From contig CAZADA010000026.1 of assembly GCA_964483775.1 (NCBI GenBank), positions 1 through 27,817 on the forward strand: DNA of 27,817 nucleotides, given 5' to 3'. A model generated the notes under the pieces. It ran no database searches, was not told the DNA's origin, and worked only from the letters and a program-made list of their open reading frames with translations. This document shows, piece by piece, positions 15,112 through 23,399 of this stretch; position 1 is the first letter of the stretch, and the number at the start of each line of letters is the position of its first letter. The stretch comes from CAZADA01 sp964483775. GTDB lineage: Bacteria; Pseudomonadota; Alphaproteobacteria; Caulobacterales; Maricaulaceae. Made by a program: the position numbers and the translations under genes.

Positions 15112-16530
15112 ATGTTCAAGTTGGTCAGCTTTGTGCTGTGTTGTGTCGGCGTAGCGGTGGCCTCAGCGCAGGCGCAAGTTCGCCTGCTGCCGCTAACCGA
15201 GACCCCAACGTTAAAGGAAGACGACGCGGATTTGATTTATGATCCGGCGCAGGATCGGTTTCTGGTTGTGTGGGAAGATCTCTACGGACACATCGTGGCG
15301 CGTTTCGTCAGCGTGACGGGCGCCGCCGGTCAGCCCATCTTGGTGCTCGACAAAAATCACGCGGCCGATCGCTCAGGAATCGCGTTTGGGGTCCCCATTC
15401 CACCGCAGTGTATTTGGCCGCGCCAAGAGTTGGGCAGTGGTTGCCCGCGCATCACCCGGGTCCGCTTCTCAGACCCCGCTGTGGCGTACGCTGGGAGCGT
15501 TTCGGCCGGCTCGTCTTTCGGGCGCAGCGCCGCCATCGCCGCAAAATGGACGGACTCGCGCGGGGACGCCACAATTGTCGGGACGACCATCAACCTCGAT
15601 ACTGAACGCGTAGCGCCCCAACAAGCGCTCGACAGTTCGTCGGCCGAATATGCGCGCACTGGAATGAGCGCGACAGGGACATCCACCGAAAGGTCCGATG
15701 AGGTCTCAGGGCCCGCCATATCGGTCGCCCATGTGGCCCAGATGCCGGGCGAACCGCCGCGATCGTGCTGCAGCTTGGTGGTTTGGCGTTCTGGCGACGA
15801 GATCGGCCACAGCGCTTTTCCGCTCAGGAGCGATTTGCCAGGGCGGTCCATCGGTGTTGCGGCCGATCGTGTCGGTCGCCCCGAAGTGGTCATCCACGAT
15901 GGCGGCCTAACAGCTGACGTCTTCGCCGTTGGCGACAGTGGCGGTGACACCCAGTTTTTCGCCAACGCATTGAATTCAACGCCGCCCAGTGCGGCAAGTC
16001 TTGGCTCAGGGCGACCACTGACAGGCAATGCCGGCGGCGGCGAGGTGGTCGACAGCGCGCGCGATGAAGGTCGCTCGCGCACAGCTTTGGTGGTGCGTGA
16101 ATCCGGTATCACCAACGTCGTGTTCGCGAACGCGGACGGCTCGCTGCGCGAAGAACGCTTTTCCTTTCGGCCCACATTGTCGGCGCAAGCGCCCGCCAGC
16201 GCTGGGGTGACCTACATGCCCGATCGAGACCAATACGCCATCGCGTTCGTCCGCACCGACCGGCCCGTCGCGGTCGGTCCCGCCGCCGCCGACATGCTCT
16301 ATGGCGTGAGTGTCATGTTCATTGCGGGCGACACCCTCGAATTGCAACGCATTCAGCCCATTCCGCTCGGCGAGGGGCCGGGCGTAACCCTTGGCGGCCA
16401 TCCGATCAGCAAGCCGGTGATCGCTTATGGATCGGATCGCGACGTGCTGGGCGTGGCCTGGACGCGGGCGGCGTCCCATTCATCGGATGCCGACACGGAC
16501 ATCCATTTCGCCCTTGTGACCTTGGACTGA
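15112..16530 (+). CDS. Secreted protein of unknown function, possibly beta-propeller-like
   Basis: A 472-residue protein with a clear signal peptide (MFKLVSFVLCCVGVAVASAQA). I do not recognise a named family. Several segments share a loose pattern in which a short beta strand (for example LIYDPAQDRFLVVWED, AVAYAGSV, CCSLVVWRSGDE, VTYMPDRDQYAIAFVR, VIAYGSDRDVLGVAWTR) is followed by a second strand naming a change in value. This recalls secreted repeat proteins with LVVW-type blades, so a propeller-like fold is a guess. There are few cysteines and no catalytic motif was identified. The ATG at 15112 was chosen because the upstream 59 in-frame codons run through the hairpin cluster and would hide the signal peptide. 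It stands alone on the plus strand, and no functional link to the uronate genes is shown. Confidence 0.7.
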   Translation: MFKLVSFVLCCVGVAVASAQAQVRLLPLTETPTLKEDDADLIYDPAQDRFLVVWEDLYGHIVARFVSVTGAAGQPILVLDKNHAADRSGIAFGVPIPPQCIWPRQELGSGCPRITRVRFSDPAVAYAGSVSAGSSFGRSAAIAAKWTDSRGDATIVGTTINLDTERVAPQQALDSSSAEYARTGMSATGTSTERSDEVSGPAISVAHVAQMPGEPPRSCCSLVVWRSGDEIGHSAFPLRSDLPGRSIGVAADRVGRPEVVIHDGGLTADVFAVGDSGGDTQFFANALNSTPPSAASLGSGRPLTGNAGGGEVVDSARDEGRSRTALVVRESGITNVVFANADGSLREERFSFRPTLSAQAPASAGVTYMPDRDQYAIAFVRTDRPVAVGPAAADMLYGVSVMFIAGDTLELQRIQPIPLGEGPGVTLGGHPISKPVIAYGSDRDVLGVAWTRAASHSSDADTDIHFALVTLD

Positions 16531-16883
16531 ACACGGCTCCACGCCTCAAGGGGGCGGCCCCCAAGACCGACACCCGCACTGCGCCGCGCGCCACCCTGGC
16601 CGTGAGGGGCTTCGACCGGGCTCAGCCGTGCAGCAAGCCCCCCGCTGTCGGGCTGGCTCGTCGCCCCGTCCTTAATGGTCAGTCAAGATCTCATCCCAGA
16701 TTCGATGAAATCAATGAGGAACCCTGGCGTTCCCCGAGGCGCCGGATATCGCCTTTGAGCGTGTGAGGTCTGGGCAAGAAAATATCAACGCCCCCCCTTT
16801 AGCCTTTACTCGTTCAAGTTGTTCGTTTGTTCGAATGCAACGTGCGAGCGCTTGGCCAAACACTTCGCGCGTGGAAGTCCGTT
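16531..16883. other. GC-rich intergenic stretch with inverted repeats, upstream of the chemotaxis gene
   Basis: No gene is supported in these 353 bases. The first 110 bases are very GC-rich and self-complementary: CACGGCT (16532-16538) can pair with AGCCGTG (16624-16630), and GGGGCTT (16606-16612) with AAGCCCC (16635-16641), alternatives that cannot form together. The string GGGCTTCGACCGGGCTCAGCC resembles dispersed palindromic repeats of other alphaproteobacteria. No T-run follows. The remainder should contain the chemotaxis-gene promoter, but I saw no convincing sigma-70, sigma-28 or sigma-54 hexamer pair. Confidence 0.4.
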
Positions 16884-18905
16884 ATGAAGCTTCGATCCAA
16901 GATTCTCGCCGTTTGCTTTGTCCCGTGTGTTGCGCTCACCATTGTCTCGCTGGTCGCGACTGTGGCGGCGACGAAGGAGAAACTCGACGCCCACGCCGTC
17001 CTCACCAGCGTCGAAGCCGCCCCAGTGGTCAACGCTTTGGCGCATGAGCTCCAAAAGGAACGGGGACTGTCGGCAGGTTTTATCGGCTCGAACGGTGCGC
17101 GGTTCGCCGATGAGTTGGCCGCCCAACGCGCGACCACCGATCAAGCGATGCAGGCCTTCCAAGCCGGGCTGGAGCGGTACGAGGCCAGTCAGCCTGATGG
17201 CGCGCAACAGGTCGCCGGTGAATTGGCAAAGCTAAGTGCGGTGCGATCCGAAGTGGCCAATTTTGAGCGCAGTGTCGGCGACATGGCGAGCTACTACACG
17301 CAGGTGATCAACACTCTTTTGACCATGTCGACATCATCCTCGCTAGGCGTGTTGAATGGTCGGGTCAGCGAAGCGGGCGCGGCCTACGCTGCGGTTCTTC
17401 AGGCCAAAGAACGCGCTGGACTTGAGCGCGCCATGGGAGCGAACGGCTTTGGCTCGGGTGGTTTTGCGGCCGACATCTACGTGAAGTTTGTCGAATTTGG
17501 CGCCGCGCAAAACACCTTCCTGGCGGTCGCCGAAGAGCGCGGCGGCTCTGGCGACGTTGCGTTTCTGCGCAACGCACTGAGCGGCCCGATCATGGACGAC
17601 GTCGACGCCATGCGCGCCATCGCCCGCAACAGCGCCTTTGGCGGAGCTTTGGGCGAGGTCACAGGCCCGCAATGGTTCGCAGCATCCACTGCGCGCATCG
17701 ATGTTCTCAAGACGGTCGAAGATCGCTTCGCCGCGTCGCTGGGCGAGGCGGCCCGTGACGCATCCTCGTCTGCATTGCTCGCCTTGGTGACCTGGATCCT
17801 GTTGGGGGGCGCAAGTCTTGCGGCGTCCCTCGTCATTGCGTTGCGGATCACAGCGCAAATCAGCAACCCACTCAACGCGATGATCTCGGTGATGGACCGG
17901 TTGAGCGATGGGGACCTGAGCGTCGAGATCAACGCGTCCAACCGGTCCGATGAACTGGGCCGAATGGAGCGAGCCCTCGGGATTTTTCGCGATCGGGCGG
18001 TCGAAACCAAGCAGCTTCAAGATCAACGTCTGCAAGAGGCGCAGATCGGCGATGAGCGCCGCCAGTCGCTGGAGGCGCTGTTGCACCAATTCCGATCAGA
18101 GATCGCAACGTCGCTGCAAGGCATGGCCGATGAAGCCGCGTCCATGAATGCGGTGGCCGAAACCATGTCACAGGAATCAGCCACCGCCACCGAGGGCTCG
18201 GATGCCGCAGGCCAGGCGTCTGAGGACGCCATGACCGCGGTGCAAACCGTCGCCGCAGCGGTTGAGGAGCTTGGCGCGTCGATTGGCGAGATCGGCTCAC
18301 GCACGTCGTCGTCCCAGGCGACGGCGAATGAGGCGGCCAAACAGGCCGCATCCTGCGAAGAGGGCTTCAAACAGCTCGAATCCCAAACCGCTTCGATCGA
18401 AAGCGTGGTTTCGCTCATTGAGGAGATCGCCGCCCAAACCAACTTGCTTGCGCTCAACGCCACCATCGAAGCGGCGCGTGCGGGCGAGGCGGGCAAGGGG
18501 TTTGCGGTCGTCGCCTCCGAAGTGAAGGTGCTTGCCGAGCAAACGGCTCGCGCGACCAGTGACATCGCCCAGAGTGTGCGCCAGATTCAGAACACCGCCT
18601 CCCAGTCCGTCGCAGCGTTTGGCGCTGTCTTGAAGAGTTTTGACGAGGTTGCTTCCTCCTCAACAGCAATTGCTTCAGCCGTTGAAGAGCAGGGCGCCGT
18701 CACGGGATCGATCGGAGAGGCGGCCCATCTGGCTTCGACTGGAGCCGACACAGCTCAGTCTAATGTTCGTCAGTTGGGCGGTATGGTCGAGAACACCATG
18801 CGCGGAGCTGAAGAGGTCAAAGGCACCGCCGAGAAGTTAACGGATATGACACAAAGCTTGCACACGACAGTCAACACCTTCCTCGATAACGTCGCCGCCG
18901 CTTAA
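16884..18905 (+). CDS. Methyl-accepting chemotaxis protein with NIT sensor domain
   Basis: A 673-residue membrane receptor that should signal to a CheA/CheW array. Start ATG 16884 (MKLRSKILAVCFVPCVALTIVSLVATVAATKEKL) has GGAAG eight bases upstream and opens with the first membrane helix; a TTG at 16827 would add 19 charged residues before it. The extracytoplasmic part contains ALAHELQKERGLSAGFIGSNG, typical of the NIT (nitrate/nitrite-sensing-type) domain. A second helix (ALLALVTWILLGGASLAASLVIAL) leads to a HAMP linker (NPLNAMISVMDRLSDGDLSV) and a coiled-coil signalling domain. The conserved hairpin tip is EEIAAQTNLLALNATIEAARAGEAGKGFAVVASEVKVLAEQTA. The C-terminus lacks the NWETF-type pentapeptide for CheR docking. 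NIT ligands vary, so nitrate sensing is not assured. It stands alone, convergent with aat. Confidence 0.93.
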   Translation: MKLRSKILAVCFVPCVALTIVSLVATVAATKEKLDAHAVLTSVEAAPVVNALAHELQKERGLSAGFIGSNGARFADELAAQRATTDQAMQAFQAGLERYEASQPDGAQQVAGELAKLSAVRSEVANFERSVGDMASYYTQVINTLLTMSTSSSLGVLNGRVSEAGAAYAAVLQAKERAGLERAMGANGFGSGGFAADIYVKFVEFGAAQNTFLAVAEERGGSGDVAFLRNALSGPIMDDVDAMRAIARNSAFGGALGEVTGPQWFAASTARIDVLKTVEDRFAASLGEAARDASSSALLALVTWILLGGASLAASLVIALRITAQISNPLNAMISVMDRLSDGDLSVEINASNRSDELGRMERALGIFRDRAVETKQLQDQRLQEAQIGDERRQSLEALLHQFRSEIATSLQGMADEAASMNAVAETMSQESATATEGSDAAGQASEDAMTAVQTVAAAVEELGASIGEIGSRTSSSQATANEAAKQAASCEEGFKQLESQTASIESVVSLIEEIAAQTNLLALNATIEAARAGEAGKGFAVVASEVKVLAEQTARATSDIAQSVRQIQNTASQSVAAFGAVLKSFDEVASSSTAIASAVEEQGAVTGSIGEAAHLASTGADTAQSNVRQLGGMVENTMRGAEEVKGTAEKLTDMTQSLHTTVNTFLDNVAAA

Positions 18906-18998
18906 TACTGACTGGAATGTTGTCCTAAGCGTGTATAACGCTCCAACACTACGGACGTTTTCGCCCCGTGCGCGGACCCAAAGGCGGCAGGCATCGGC

Positions 18999-19664
18999 TT
19001 AGGTGGAGGCTTGCGCTGCATCGATGATGGCGAGCGCGTCATGCCCGGACGCGCTGGCCGACAGAGCCTTGAAATCGCCGGGCATGTCGAGGGCGGTCTG
19101 CAGCAGCTTGTGATAGTCGGCTCGGCTGATTTCGCACGCCCCGAACTGGCGCAAATGCTCGGTGATGAACTGGGTGTCGAGCAGTTGAAAGCCGCCATGA
19201 ATCAAGCGCGCCGCCAAATGGGTGAGGGCCACTTTGGATGCATCGCGCATCAGCGAAAACATGCTTTCGCCAAAGAACGCAGCCCCCAAGCGTACGCCAT
19301 AAAGCCCACCCACCAATTGTTCATCGCGCCAACATTCCACCGAATGTGCGTGCCCCGTCTCGTGCAGCGCGTGATACAGCGACAAAATCCTGGGGTTGAT
19401 CCACGTCTCTTCACGTCCCGGCCGCGGCGCAGCGCACGCTTGCACAACCGCATCAAACGCAGTGTCGACTTGAATCGTGAAGGGATCTTGCCGAATGGTC
19501 CGCCGCAACCGGCGCGCGATATGGAATTGTGTCAGCGGCAGGATCCCGCGCTCGTCAGGATCAAGCAAGAAGATCCGAGGATCGCTGCGCGAATCCGCCA
19601 TTGGGAACACGCCGCGGGCGTAACAGGCCAACAGTTGTTTGGGCCCAAATCCCTCGATGACCAA
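18999..19664 (-). CDS. aat: Leucyl/phenylalanyl-tRNA--protein transferase
   Basis: About 221 residues. Aat transfers Leu or Phe from tRNA to proteins with N-terminal Arg or Lys, marking them for ClpS/ClpAP degradation. Diagnostic segments are LLACYARGVFPMADSRSD, REETWINPRILSLYHALHETGHAHSVECW and GGLYGVRLGAAFFGESMFS. DTQFITEHLRQFGACEISRADY follows, all matching the family's catalytic core. No ATG is available at the expected N-terminus: the best start is the TTG at 19664 (reading LVIEGFGPKQLL), preceded by GGAGGGAGG. The frame is open upstream to 19730 inside accC. It is the last gene of an aroQ-accB-accC-aat cluster, 35 bases after accC. Confidence 0.9.
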   Translation of the reverse strand: MVIEGFGPKQLLACYARGVFPMADSRSDPRIFLLDPDERGILPLTQFHIARRLRRTIRQDPFTIQVDTAFDAVVQACAAPRPGREETWINPRILSLYHALHETGHAHSVECWRDEQLVGGLYGVRLGAAFFGESMFSLMRDASKVALTHLAARLIHGGFQLLDTQFITEHLRQFGACEISRADYHKLLQTALDMPGDFKALSASASGHDALAIIDAAQAST

Positions 19665-19699
19665 CCTCCCTCCGTTGGCGAGAGAGCAAAGTGTGGAGC

Positions 19700-21052
19700 T
19701 TAGCCTCCCATGCCGCCTTGGGCGAGCCAAGTCTCCAACCAGCGAATGTTGTACGCCCCGTCCACAAAGTCCGCCTCGTTCAGGAGCGCACGATGCAACG
19801 GGATGGTGGTCTCGATACCGCCAATGACGATTTCGTTCAGACTGTGCTTCAAGCGTAAGATGGCGTCTTGGCGCGTCGCCCCATGGACAATCAACTTGCC
19901 CACCAGGCTGTCATAATAGGGCGGCACGCTATAGCCCGCATAGATCGCCGAATCAAAGCGCACGCCCAGCCCGCCCGGCGGATGGTACTCGCTAATCTTG
20001 CCCGGAGACGGCGCGAAGGTCTTGGGGTTTTCAGCATTGATGCGGCACTCAATGGACCAGCCGCGCGGCCGGATATCCTTTTGCGTCAGGCGCAGCTTTT
20101 CGCCTGCGCCAACCAGGATCTGTTCGCGAATGAGATCCACGCCCGTGATCATCTCTGTCACCGGGTGCTCAACCTGGATTCGCGTGTTCATCTCGATGAA
20201 ATAAAAGGCCCCGTCCTCATAGAGGAACTCCACGGTGCCAACACCGCGATAGCCCAACTGCCCCATGGCGTCGACGACGGTCTGGCCGATCTCTGCACGT
20301 GCTTTGTCGTCGAGCGCAGGCGAGGGCGCTTCTTCGAGCACCTTCTGGTGACGGCGCTGCAACGAACAGTCGCGTTCGCCCAGATGGATGGCGTTGCCCT
20401 GGCCATCGCACAGCACCTGGATCTCGATGTGGCGCGGCTTGCCCAGATACTTTTCGATGTAGACGCTATCGTCGCCGAACGCCGCTAGCGCCTCAGACCG
20501 CGCGGTGGAGTAGGCTTCCTCAAGGTCGTCAGCGGTTTGCGCGACCTTCATGCCGCGCCCCCCGCCCCCTGCGGCGGCTTTGATCAACACGGGATAACCC
20601 ATGCCTTTGGCGATGGACTTCGCCTTAGCAAGGCTCTCCACGCCCCCGTCAGAGCCGGGAACGACCGGAATGCCCACATCCAATGCGGCTTGTTTGGCCG
20701 CGATTTTGTCGCCCATCAGCTGGATGTGTTCGGCCGTCGGCCCGATGAACGTCAGATCGTGGGCTTCGACGATTTCGGCGAACCGAGCGTTCTCCGACAA
20801 AAATCCGTAGCCAGGATGGATGGCTTGGGCGCCAGTCACTTCGGCGGCCGCGATGATGGCGGGCACATTCAGGTAGCTTTCGCGCGCCGCTGGCGGACCG
20901 ATGCACACACTCTCATCGGCCAGTCGAACGTGCTTGGCGTCTCGGTCCGCGGTGGAGTGCACGGCCACCGTTTGGATGCCCAATTCCTTGCACGCTCGCA
21001 GCACGCGCAGGGCGATCTCGCCGCGATTGGCGATCAGAACCTTGTCAAACAT
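19700..21052 (-). CDS. accC: Acetyl-CoA carboxylase, biotin carboxylase subunit
   Basis: This 450-residue ATP-grasp enzyme carboxylates biotin on the carrier protein using ATP and bicarbonate, the first half-reaction making malonyl-CoA for fatty acids. It begins MFDKVLIANRGEIALRVLRACKELGI. It carries HPGYGFLSENARFAE, the glycine-rich ATP loop IKAAAGGGGRGMKV, GERDCSLQRRHQKVLEEAPSP and the catalytic FIEMNTRIQVEHPVTEMITGVDLI. Length and motifs are complete. It starts four bases after the accB stop, so the two subunits are co-translated. Confidence 0.98.
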   Translation of the reverse strand: MFDKVLIANRGEIALRVLRACKELGIQTVAVHSTADRDAKHVRLADESVCIGPPAARESYLNVPAIIAAAEVTGAQAIHPGYGFLSENARFAEIVEAHDLTFIGPTAEHIQLMGDKIAAKQAALDVGIPVVPGSDGGVESLAKAKSIAKGMGYPVLIKAAAGGGGRGMKVAQTADDLEEAYSTARSEALAAFGDDSVYIEKYLGKPRHIEIQVLCDGQGNAIHLGERDCSLQRRHQKVLEEAPSPALDDKARAEIGQTVVDAMGQLGYRGVGTVEFLYEDGAFYFIEMNTRIQVEHPVTEMITGVDLIREQILVGAGEKLRLTQKDIRPRGWSIECRINAENPKTFAPSPGKISEYHPPGGLGVRFDSAIYAGYSVPPYYDSLVGKLIVHGATRQDAILRLKHSLNEIVIGGIETTIPLHRALLNEADFVDGAYNIRWLETWLAQGGMGG

Positions 21053-21056
21053 TGGC

Positions 21057-21566
21057 TTACCCGATCACGAGCAGGGCTTCGCCGTACTCCACCGGCTGGC
21101 CGTCTTGGACGAGAATCTCTTGCACGACGCCCGATTTGGCCGCCTTGATGGGATTGAAGGTCTTCATCGCTTCGATGAGCAACAGGGTATCGCCCTGTTT
21201 GACCTCTTGATTGGCCGCGATGAAGGGGGTCGCGCCAGGCTCCGGCGACAGATAGGCCGTGCCGACCATGGGGGAGGTGACAGCGCCGGGATGCGCGCGC
21301 GCGTCAGCCGCGTCGGACCGGGCCGGCGTTTCGGGCGGCGGCGCGCTGGGCGCTTCGGCGGCGTAAGCGGGGGCGACGGGCGCTGCGGCGTGCACCACGG
21401 CTTGTGGGGCGGTCTTCGCGACGCGGACCTTTAAGGGGCCTTGCTCCACTTCGATCTCGGTAAGACCGGTGTCTTTAAGGATTTCGGCCAGTTCGCGGAT
21501 GGCTGCGGCGTCGATTTCGGAGTCCGATCGTGGGGCCTTGGCGGGGGATTTGCTGGACGTTGACAT
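21057..21566 (-). CDS. accB: Acetyl-CoA carboxylase, biotin carboxyl carrier protein
   Basis: A 169-residue carrier whose biotin swings between biotin carboxylase and the carboxyltransferase. An N-terminal helical part (IDAAAIRELAEILKDTGLTEIEVEQGPLKVRVAK) is joined by an Ala/Pro-rich flexible linker (about residues 55-92) to the biotinyl domain. The biotinylated Lys135 lies in IEAMKTFNPI. GGAG precedes the ATG at 21566 by eight bases. It lies 12 bases downstream of aroQ and four bases upstream of accC in one operon. Confidence 0.97.
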   Translation of the reverse strand: MSTSSKSPAKAPRSDSEIDAAAIRELAEILKDTGLTEIEVEQGPLKVRVAKTAPQAVVHAAAPVAPAYAAEAPSAPPPETPARSDAADARAHPGAVTSPMVGTAYLSPEPGATPFIAANQEVKQGDTLLLIEAMKTFNPIKAAKSGVVQEILVQDGQPVEYGEALLVIG

Positions 21567-21578
21567 GGTAAACGCTCC

Positions 21579-22031
21579 TTAGGCGCTGGGCTGTGGGCCT
21601 GCGAGCGCGCACGCAGCCTCCACGCCCAACACGTAACTCAAGGGGCCAAGGCCGGCGATGCAGCCCTTGGCCAGGGGCGAAACGAAACTGCGTGCGCGGA
21701 AAGGTTCTCGCGCCGCAGGAAGTGACAGATGAACCTCTATGATCGGGACCGTGACGATTTGCAAGGCGTCGTGCAGCGCGATCGACGTGTGGCCGAAAGC
21801 CGCCGGATTGATCACGACCGCGTCCGCTTCCTCGCTCGCCTCGTGCACGTGTTCGACAAGCACGCCTTCATGATTGGTCTGACGAAACGTGATGTCATAA
21901 CCCAGCGTGTGCGCCCGTTCAGCGCACAGCGCTTCGATCGAACCCAGCGACACCCCGCCATAACGGGCCGGATCGCGCCGCTCGAGGACATTCAAATTGG
22001 GGCCATTGAGGATGAAAATCGGCTTCGGCAT
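21579..22031 (-). CDS. aroQ: 3-Dehydroquinate dehydratase, type II
   Basis: A 150-residue enzyme converting 3-dehydroquinate to 3-dehydroshikimate in aromatic amino acid synthesis. The start MPKPIFILNGPNLNVLERRDPARYGG carries the family Asn, Arg and catalytic Tyr. FRQTNHEGVLVEHVHEA, VINPAAFGHTSIALHDAL and EVHLSLPAAREPFRARSFVSPLAKG follow, with the catalytic His in GHTS. Most family members read EVHLSN in the last segment and NPGA in the one before; here they are EVHLSL and NPAA, while the His, Ser and Arg ligands remain. ATG 22031 was chosen because upstream in-frame residues resemble random intergenic translation. It heads the aroQ-accB-accC-aat cluster and is divergent from thiS. Confidence 0.95.
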   Translation of the reverse strand: MPKPIFILNGPNLNVLERRDPARYGGVSLGSIEALCAERAHTLGYDITFRQTNHEGVLVEHVHEASEEADAVVINPAAFGHTSIALHDALQIVTVPIIEVHLSLPAAREPFRARSFVSPLAKGCIAGLGPLSYVLGVEAACALAGPQPSA

Positions 22032-22052
22032 GGCTAAGTTGGTTAGCATGCT

Positions 22053-22058
22053 TTGACA
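22053..22058 (+). promoter_or_regulatory. Possible -35 hexamer of the thiS promoter
   Basis: TTGACA, a consensus -35, lies in the 94-base gap between divergent aroQ and thiS. At 17-base spacing the -10 would be TGCACA (22076-22081), a poor match. No THI-box TPP riboswitch signature (such as CTGAGA or ACCTGATCTGG) is visible before thiS. Confidence 0.3.
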
Positions 22059-22125
22059 CAAAGCAAGCCGTTGTGTGCACATTGGCGCCAGTGCTGGGCC
22101 GCCACGCCGCGTCAGCGAGGTCAAC

Positions 22126-22326
22126 ATGAACATCACCGTGAATGGCCAATCTCAACAGACAGGCGAGGCCACAAACCTCGTAGAATTGCTGGATCAGTTG
22201 GGCGTGCCGCTCAAGGGCGTTGCCGTTGAGCGCAATCTCGCCATCGTGCCGCGCTCGCAATTGGCGACCACACAATTGAACGAAGGCGACCGCATCGAAA
22301 TCGTGTCCTTCGTCGGGGGAGGTTGA
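22126..22326 (+). CDS. thiS: Sulfur carrier protein ThiS
   Basis: A 66-residue ubiquitin-like protein whose C-terminal glycine is thiocarboxylated and donates sulfur for the thiazole ring of thiamine. It starts MNITVNGQSQQTG, has LLDQLGVPLKGVAVERNLAIVPRSQL and ends EIVSFVGGG, the expected exposed Gly-Gly tail. GAGG is nine bases upstream of ATG 22126. A DUF1272 gene and thiG follow within 250 bases, forming a small thiamine operon on the opposite strand to its neighbours. Confidence 0.95.
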   Translation: MNITVNGQSQQTGEATNLVELLDQLGVPLKGVAVERNLAIVPRSQLATTQLNEGDRIEIVSFVGGG

Positions 22327-22329
22327 CGC

Positions 22330-22569
22330 GTGCTGCAGATGCGGCCGAATTGTGAGTGCTGCGACCGGGACCTGCCGGCCGACAGCAGCGAGGCGATGAT
22401 CTGCAGCTTTGAGTGCACGTTTTGTCGTGACTGCGTGGAGACCCAACTTGCCGGCGTTTGCCCCAATTGCGGGGGCGGGTTCAACCGGCGACCCATCCGC
22501 ACAGGCCCGGCCATGGTGCGCCCACCCGCGACAACGCAGCGTGTATGGAAACATAAAGAGGGCGCATAA
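22330..22569 (+). CDS. DUF1272-family small cysteine-rich protein
   Basis: A 79-residue protein of the DUF1272 type, function unknown. It has nine cysteines arranged as C-E-C-C near the N-terminus (residues 8-11), then C25, C29, C32, C35 and a CPNCGG knuckle (C44, C47), so it very probably binds zinc or another metal. The GTG at 22330 (reading MLQMRPNCECCDRDLP) gives the usual DUF1272 start; ATG 22339 is an alternative. It starts three bases after thiS and ends five bases before thiG, so the three are presumably co-transcribed and perhaps translationally coupled. A role with the sulfur-carrier pathway is only suggested by position. Confidence 0.88.
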   Translation: MLQMRPNCECCDRDLPADSSEAMICSFECTFCRDCVETQLAGVCPNCGGGFNRRPIRTGPAMVRPPATTQRVWKHKEGA

Positions 22570-22574
22570 TAGCC

Positions 22575-23399
22575 ATGACCGACACGACCGATAGGGCGCA
22601 CGCCGCTCAGCCCAACCAACAGCCAGCGCCCGAAACGCCTTTGACCATAGCCGGCCGCGACTATGCCTCCCGCCTCATCATCGGCACGGGCAAGTACAAA
22701 GACTACGCCGAAAACGCCGCCGCGCTGGAGGCGTCCGGCGCGGAGATCGTGACCGTTGCGGTGCGCCGGGTGAACCTCACCGACCCCGACCAGCCCCGAC
22801 TGGTGGACTTCATTGATCCCGAGACGGTCGCGTATCTGCCCAACACGGCAGGGTGTTTCACCGGAGAAGACGCCGTGCGCACTCTGCGGCTTGCGCGCGA
22901 GGCCGGCGGCTGGGATCTGGTCAAGCTCGAAGTGCTGTCAGACCCCAAGCATCTCTATCCGGACATGACCGAAACGCTCCGCGCGGCCGAGATGCTCATC
23001 AATGATGGCTTTGAGGTCATGGTGTATTGCTCCGACGATCCGGTGTTCGCCAAGCGCCTGGAGGAGATTGGTTGCTGCGCGATCATGCCTTTGGGCGCGC
23101 CCATTGGTTCGGGTCTCGGTGTTCAAAACCCGGTCAACATCCGCCTGATCGTCGAGCAAGCCAGCGTACCCGTCATCGTTGACGCCGGCGTGGGCACCGC
23201 TTCGGACGCCGCGGTGGCGATGGAGCTGGGGTGTGACGGCGTGCTCATGAACACGGCCATCGCCGAAGCCAAAGATCCCATCCGGATGGCCCGCGCCATG
23301 AAACACGCTGTCATCGCAGGGCGCGAGGCGTATCTGGCCGGGCGCATGGCGAAGAAACGCTATGCCGACCCGTCAAGTCCGTTAGCTGGGCTCATCTAG
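22575..23399 (+). CDS. thiG: Thiazole synthase
   Basis: A 274-residue TIM-barrel enzyme that joins 1-deoxy-xylulose 5-phosphate, dehydroglycine and sulfur from ThiS thiocarboxylate to make the thiamine thiazole. The catalytic Schiff-base Lys is Lys117 in WDLVKLEVLSD. Other hallmarks are SRLIIGTGKYKDY, EIVTVAVRRVNL, MPLGAPIGSGLGVQNP and VIVDAGVGTASDAAVAMELGCDGVLMNTAIA. It has an extra N-terminal segment of about 20 residues rich in Ala, Gln and Pro before the conserved start. It is the third gene of the thiS-DUF1272-thiG cluster and converges on the DsbA-like gene with only six bases between stops. Confidence 0.97.
   Translation: MTDTTDRAHAAQPNQQPAPETPLTIAGRDYASRLIIGTGKYKDYAENAAALEASGAEIVTVAVRRVNLTDPDQPRLVDFIDPETVAYLPNTAGCFTGEDAVRTLRLAREAGGWDLVKLEVLSDPKHLYPDMTETLRAAEMLINDGFEVMVYCSDDPVFAKRLEEIGCCAIMPLGAPIGSGLGVQNPVNIRLIVEQASVPVIVDAGVGTASDAAVAMELGCDGVLMNTAIAEAKDPIRMARAMKHAVIAGREAYLAGRMAKKRYADPSSPLAGLI

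Noticed and set aside
18906..18998. Terminator between the chemotaxis gene and aat
   Set aside because: A five-base stem AGCGT/ACGCT at 18928-18942 is present but too weak and has no T-run.
19868..20488. 206-codon plus-strand frame within accC
   Set aside because: Antisense to a complete, highly conserved biotin carboxylase; no ribosome binding site or recognisable domain.
22032..22125. TPP riboswitch before thiS
   Set aside because: The 94-base gap is too short and lacks the conserved THI-box sequences.
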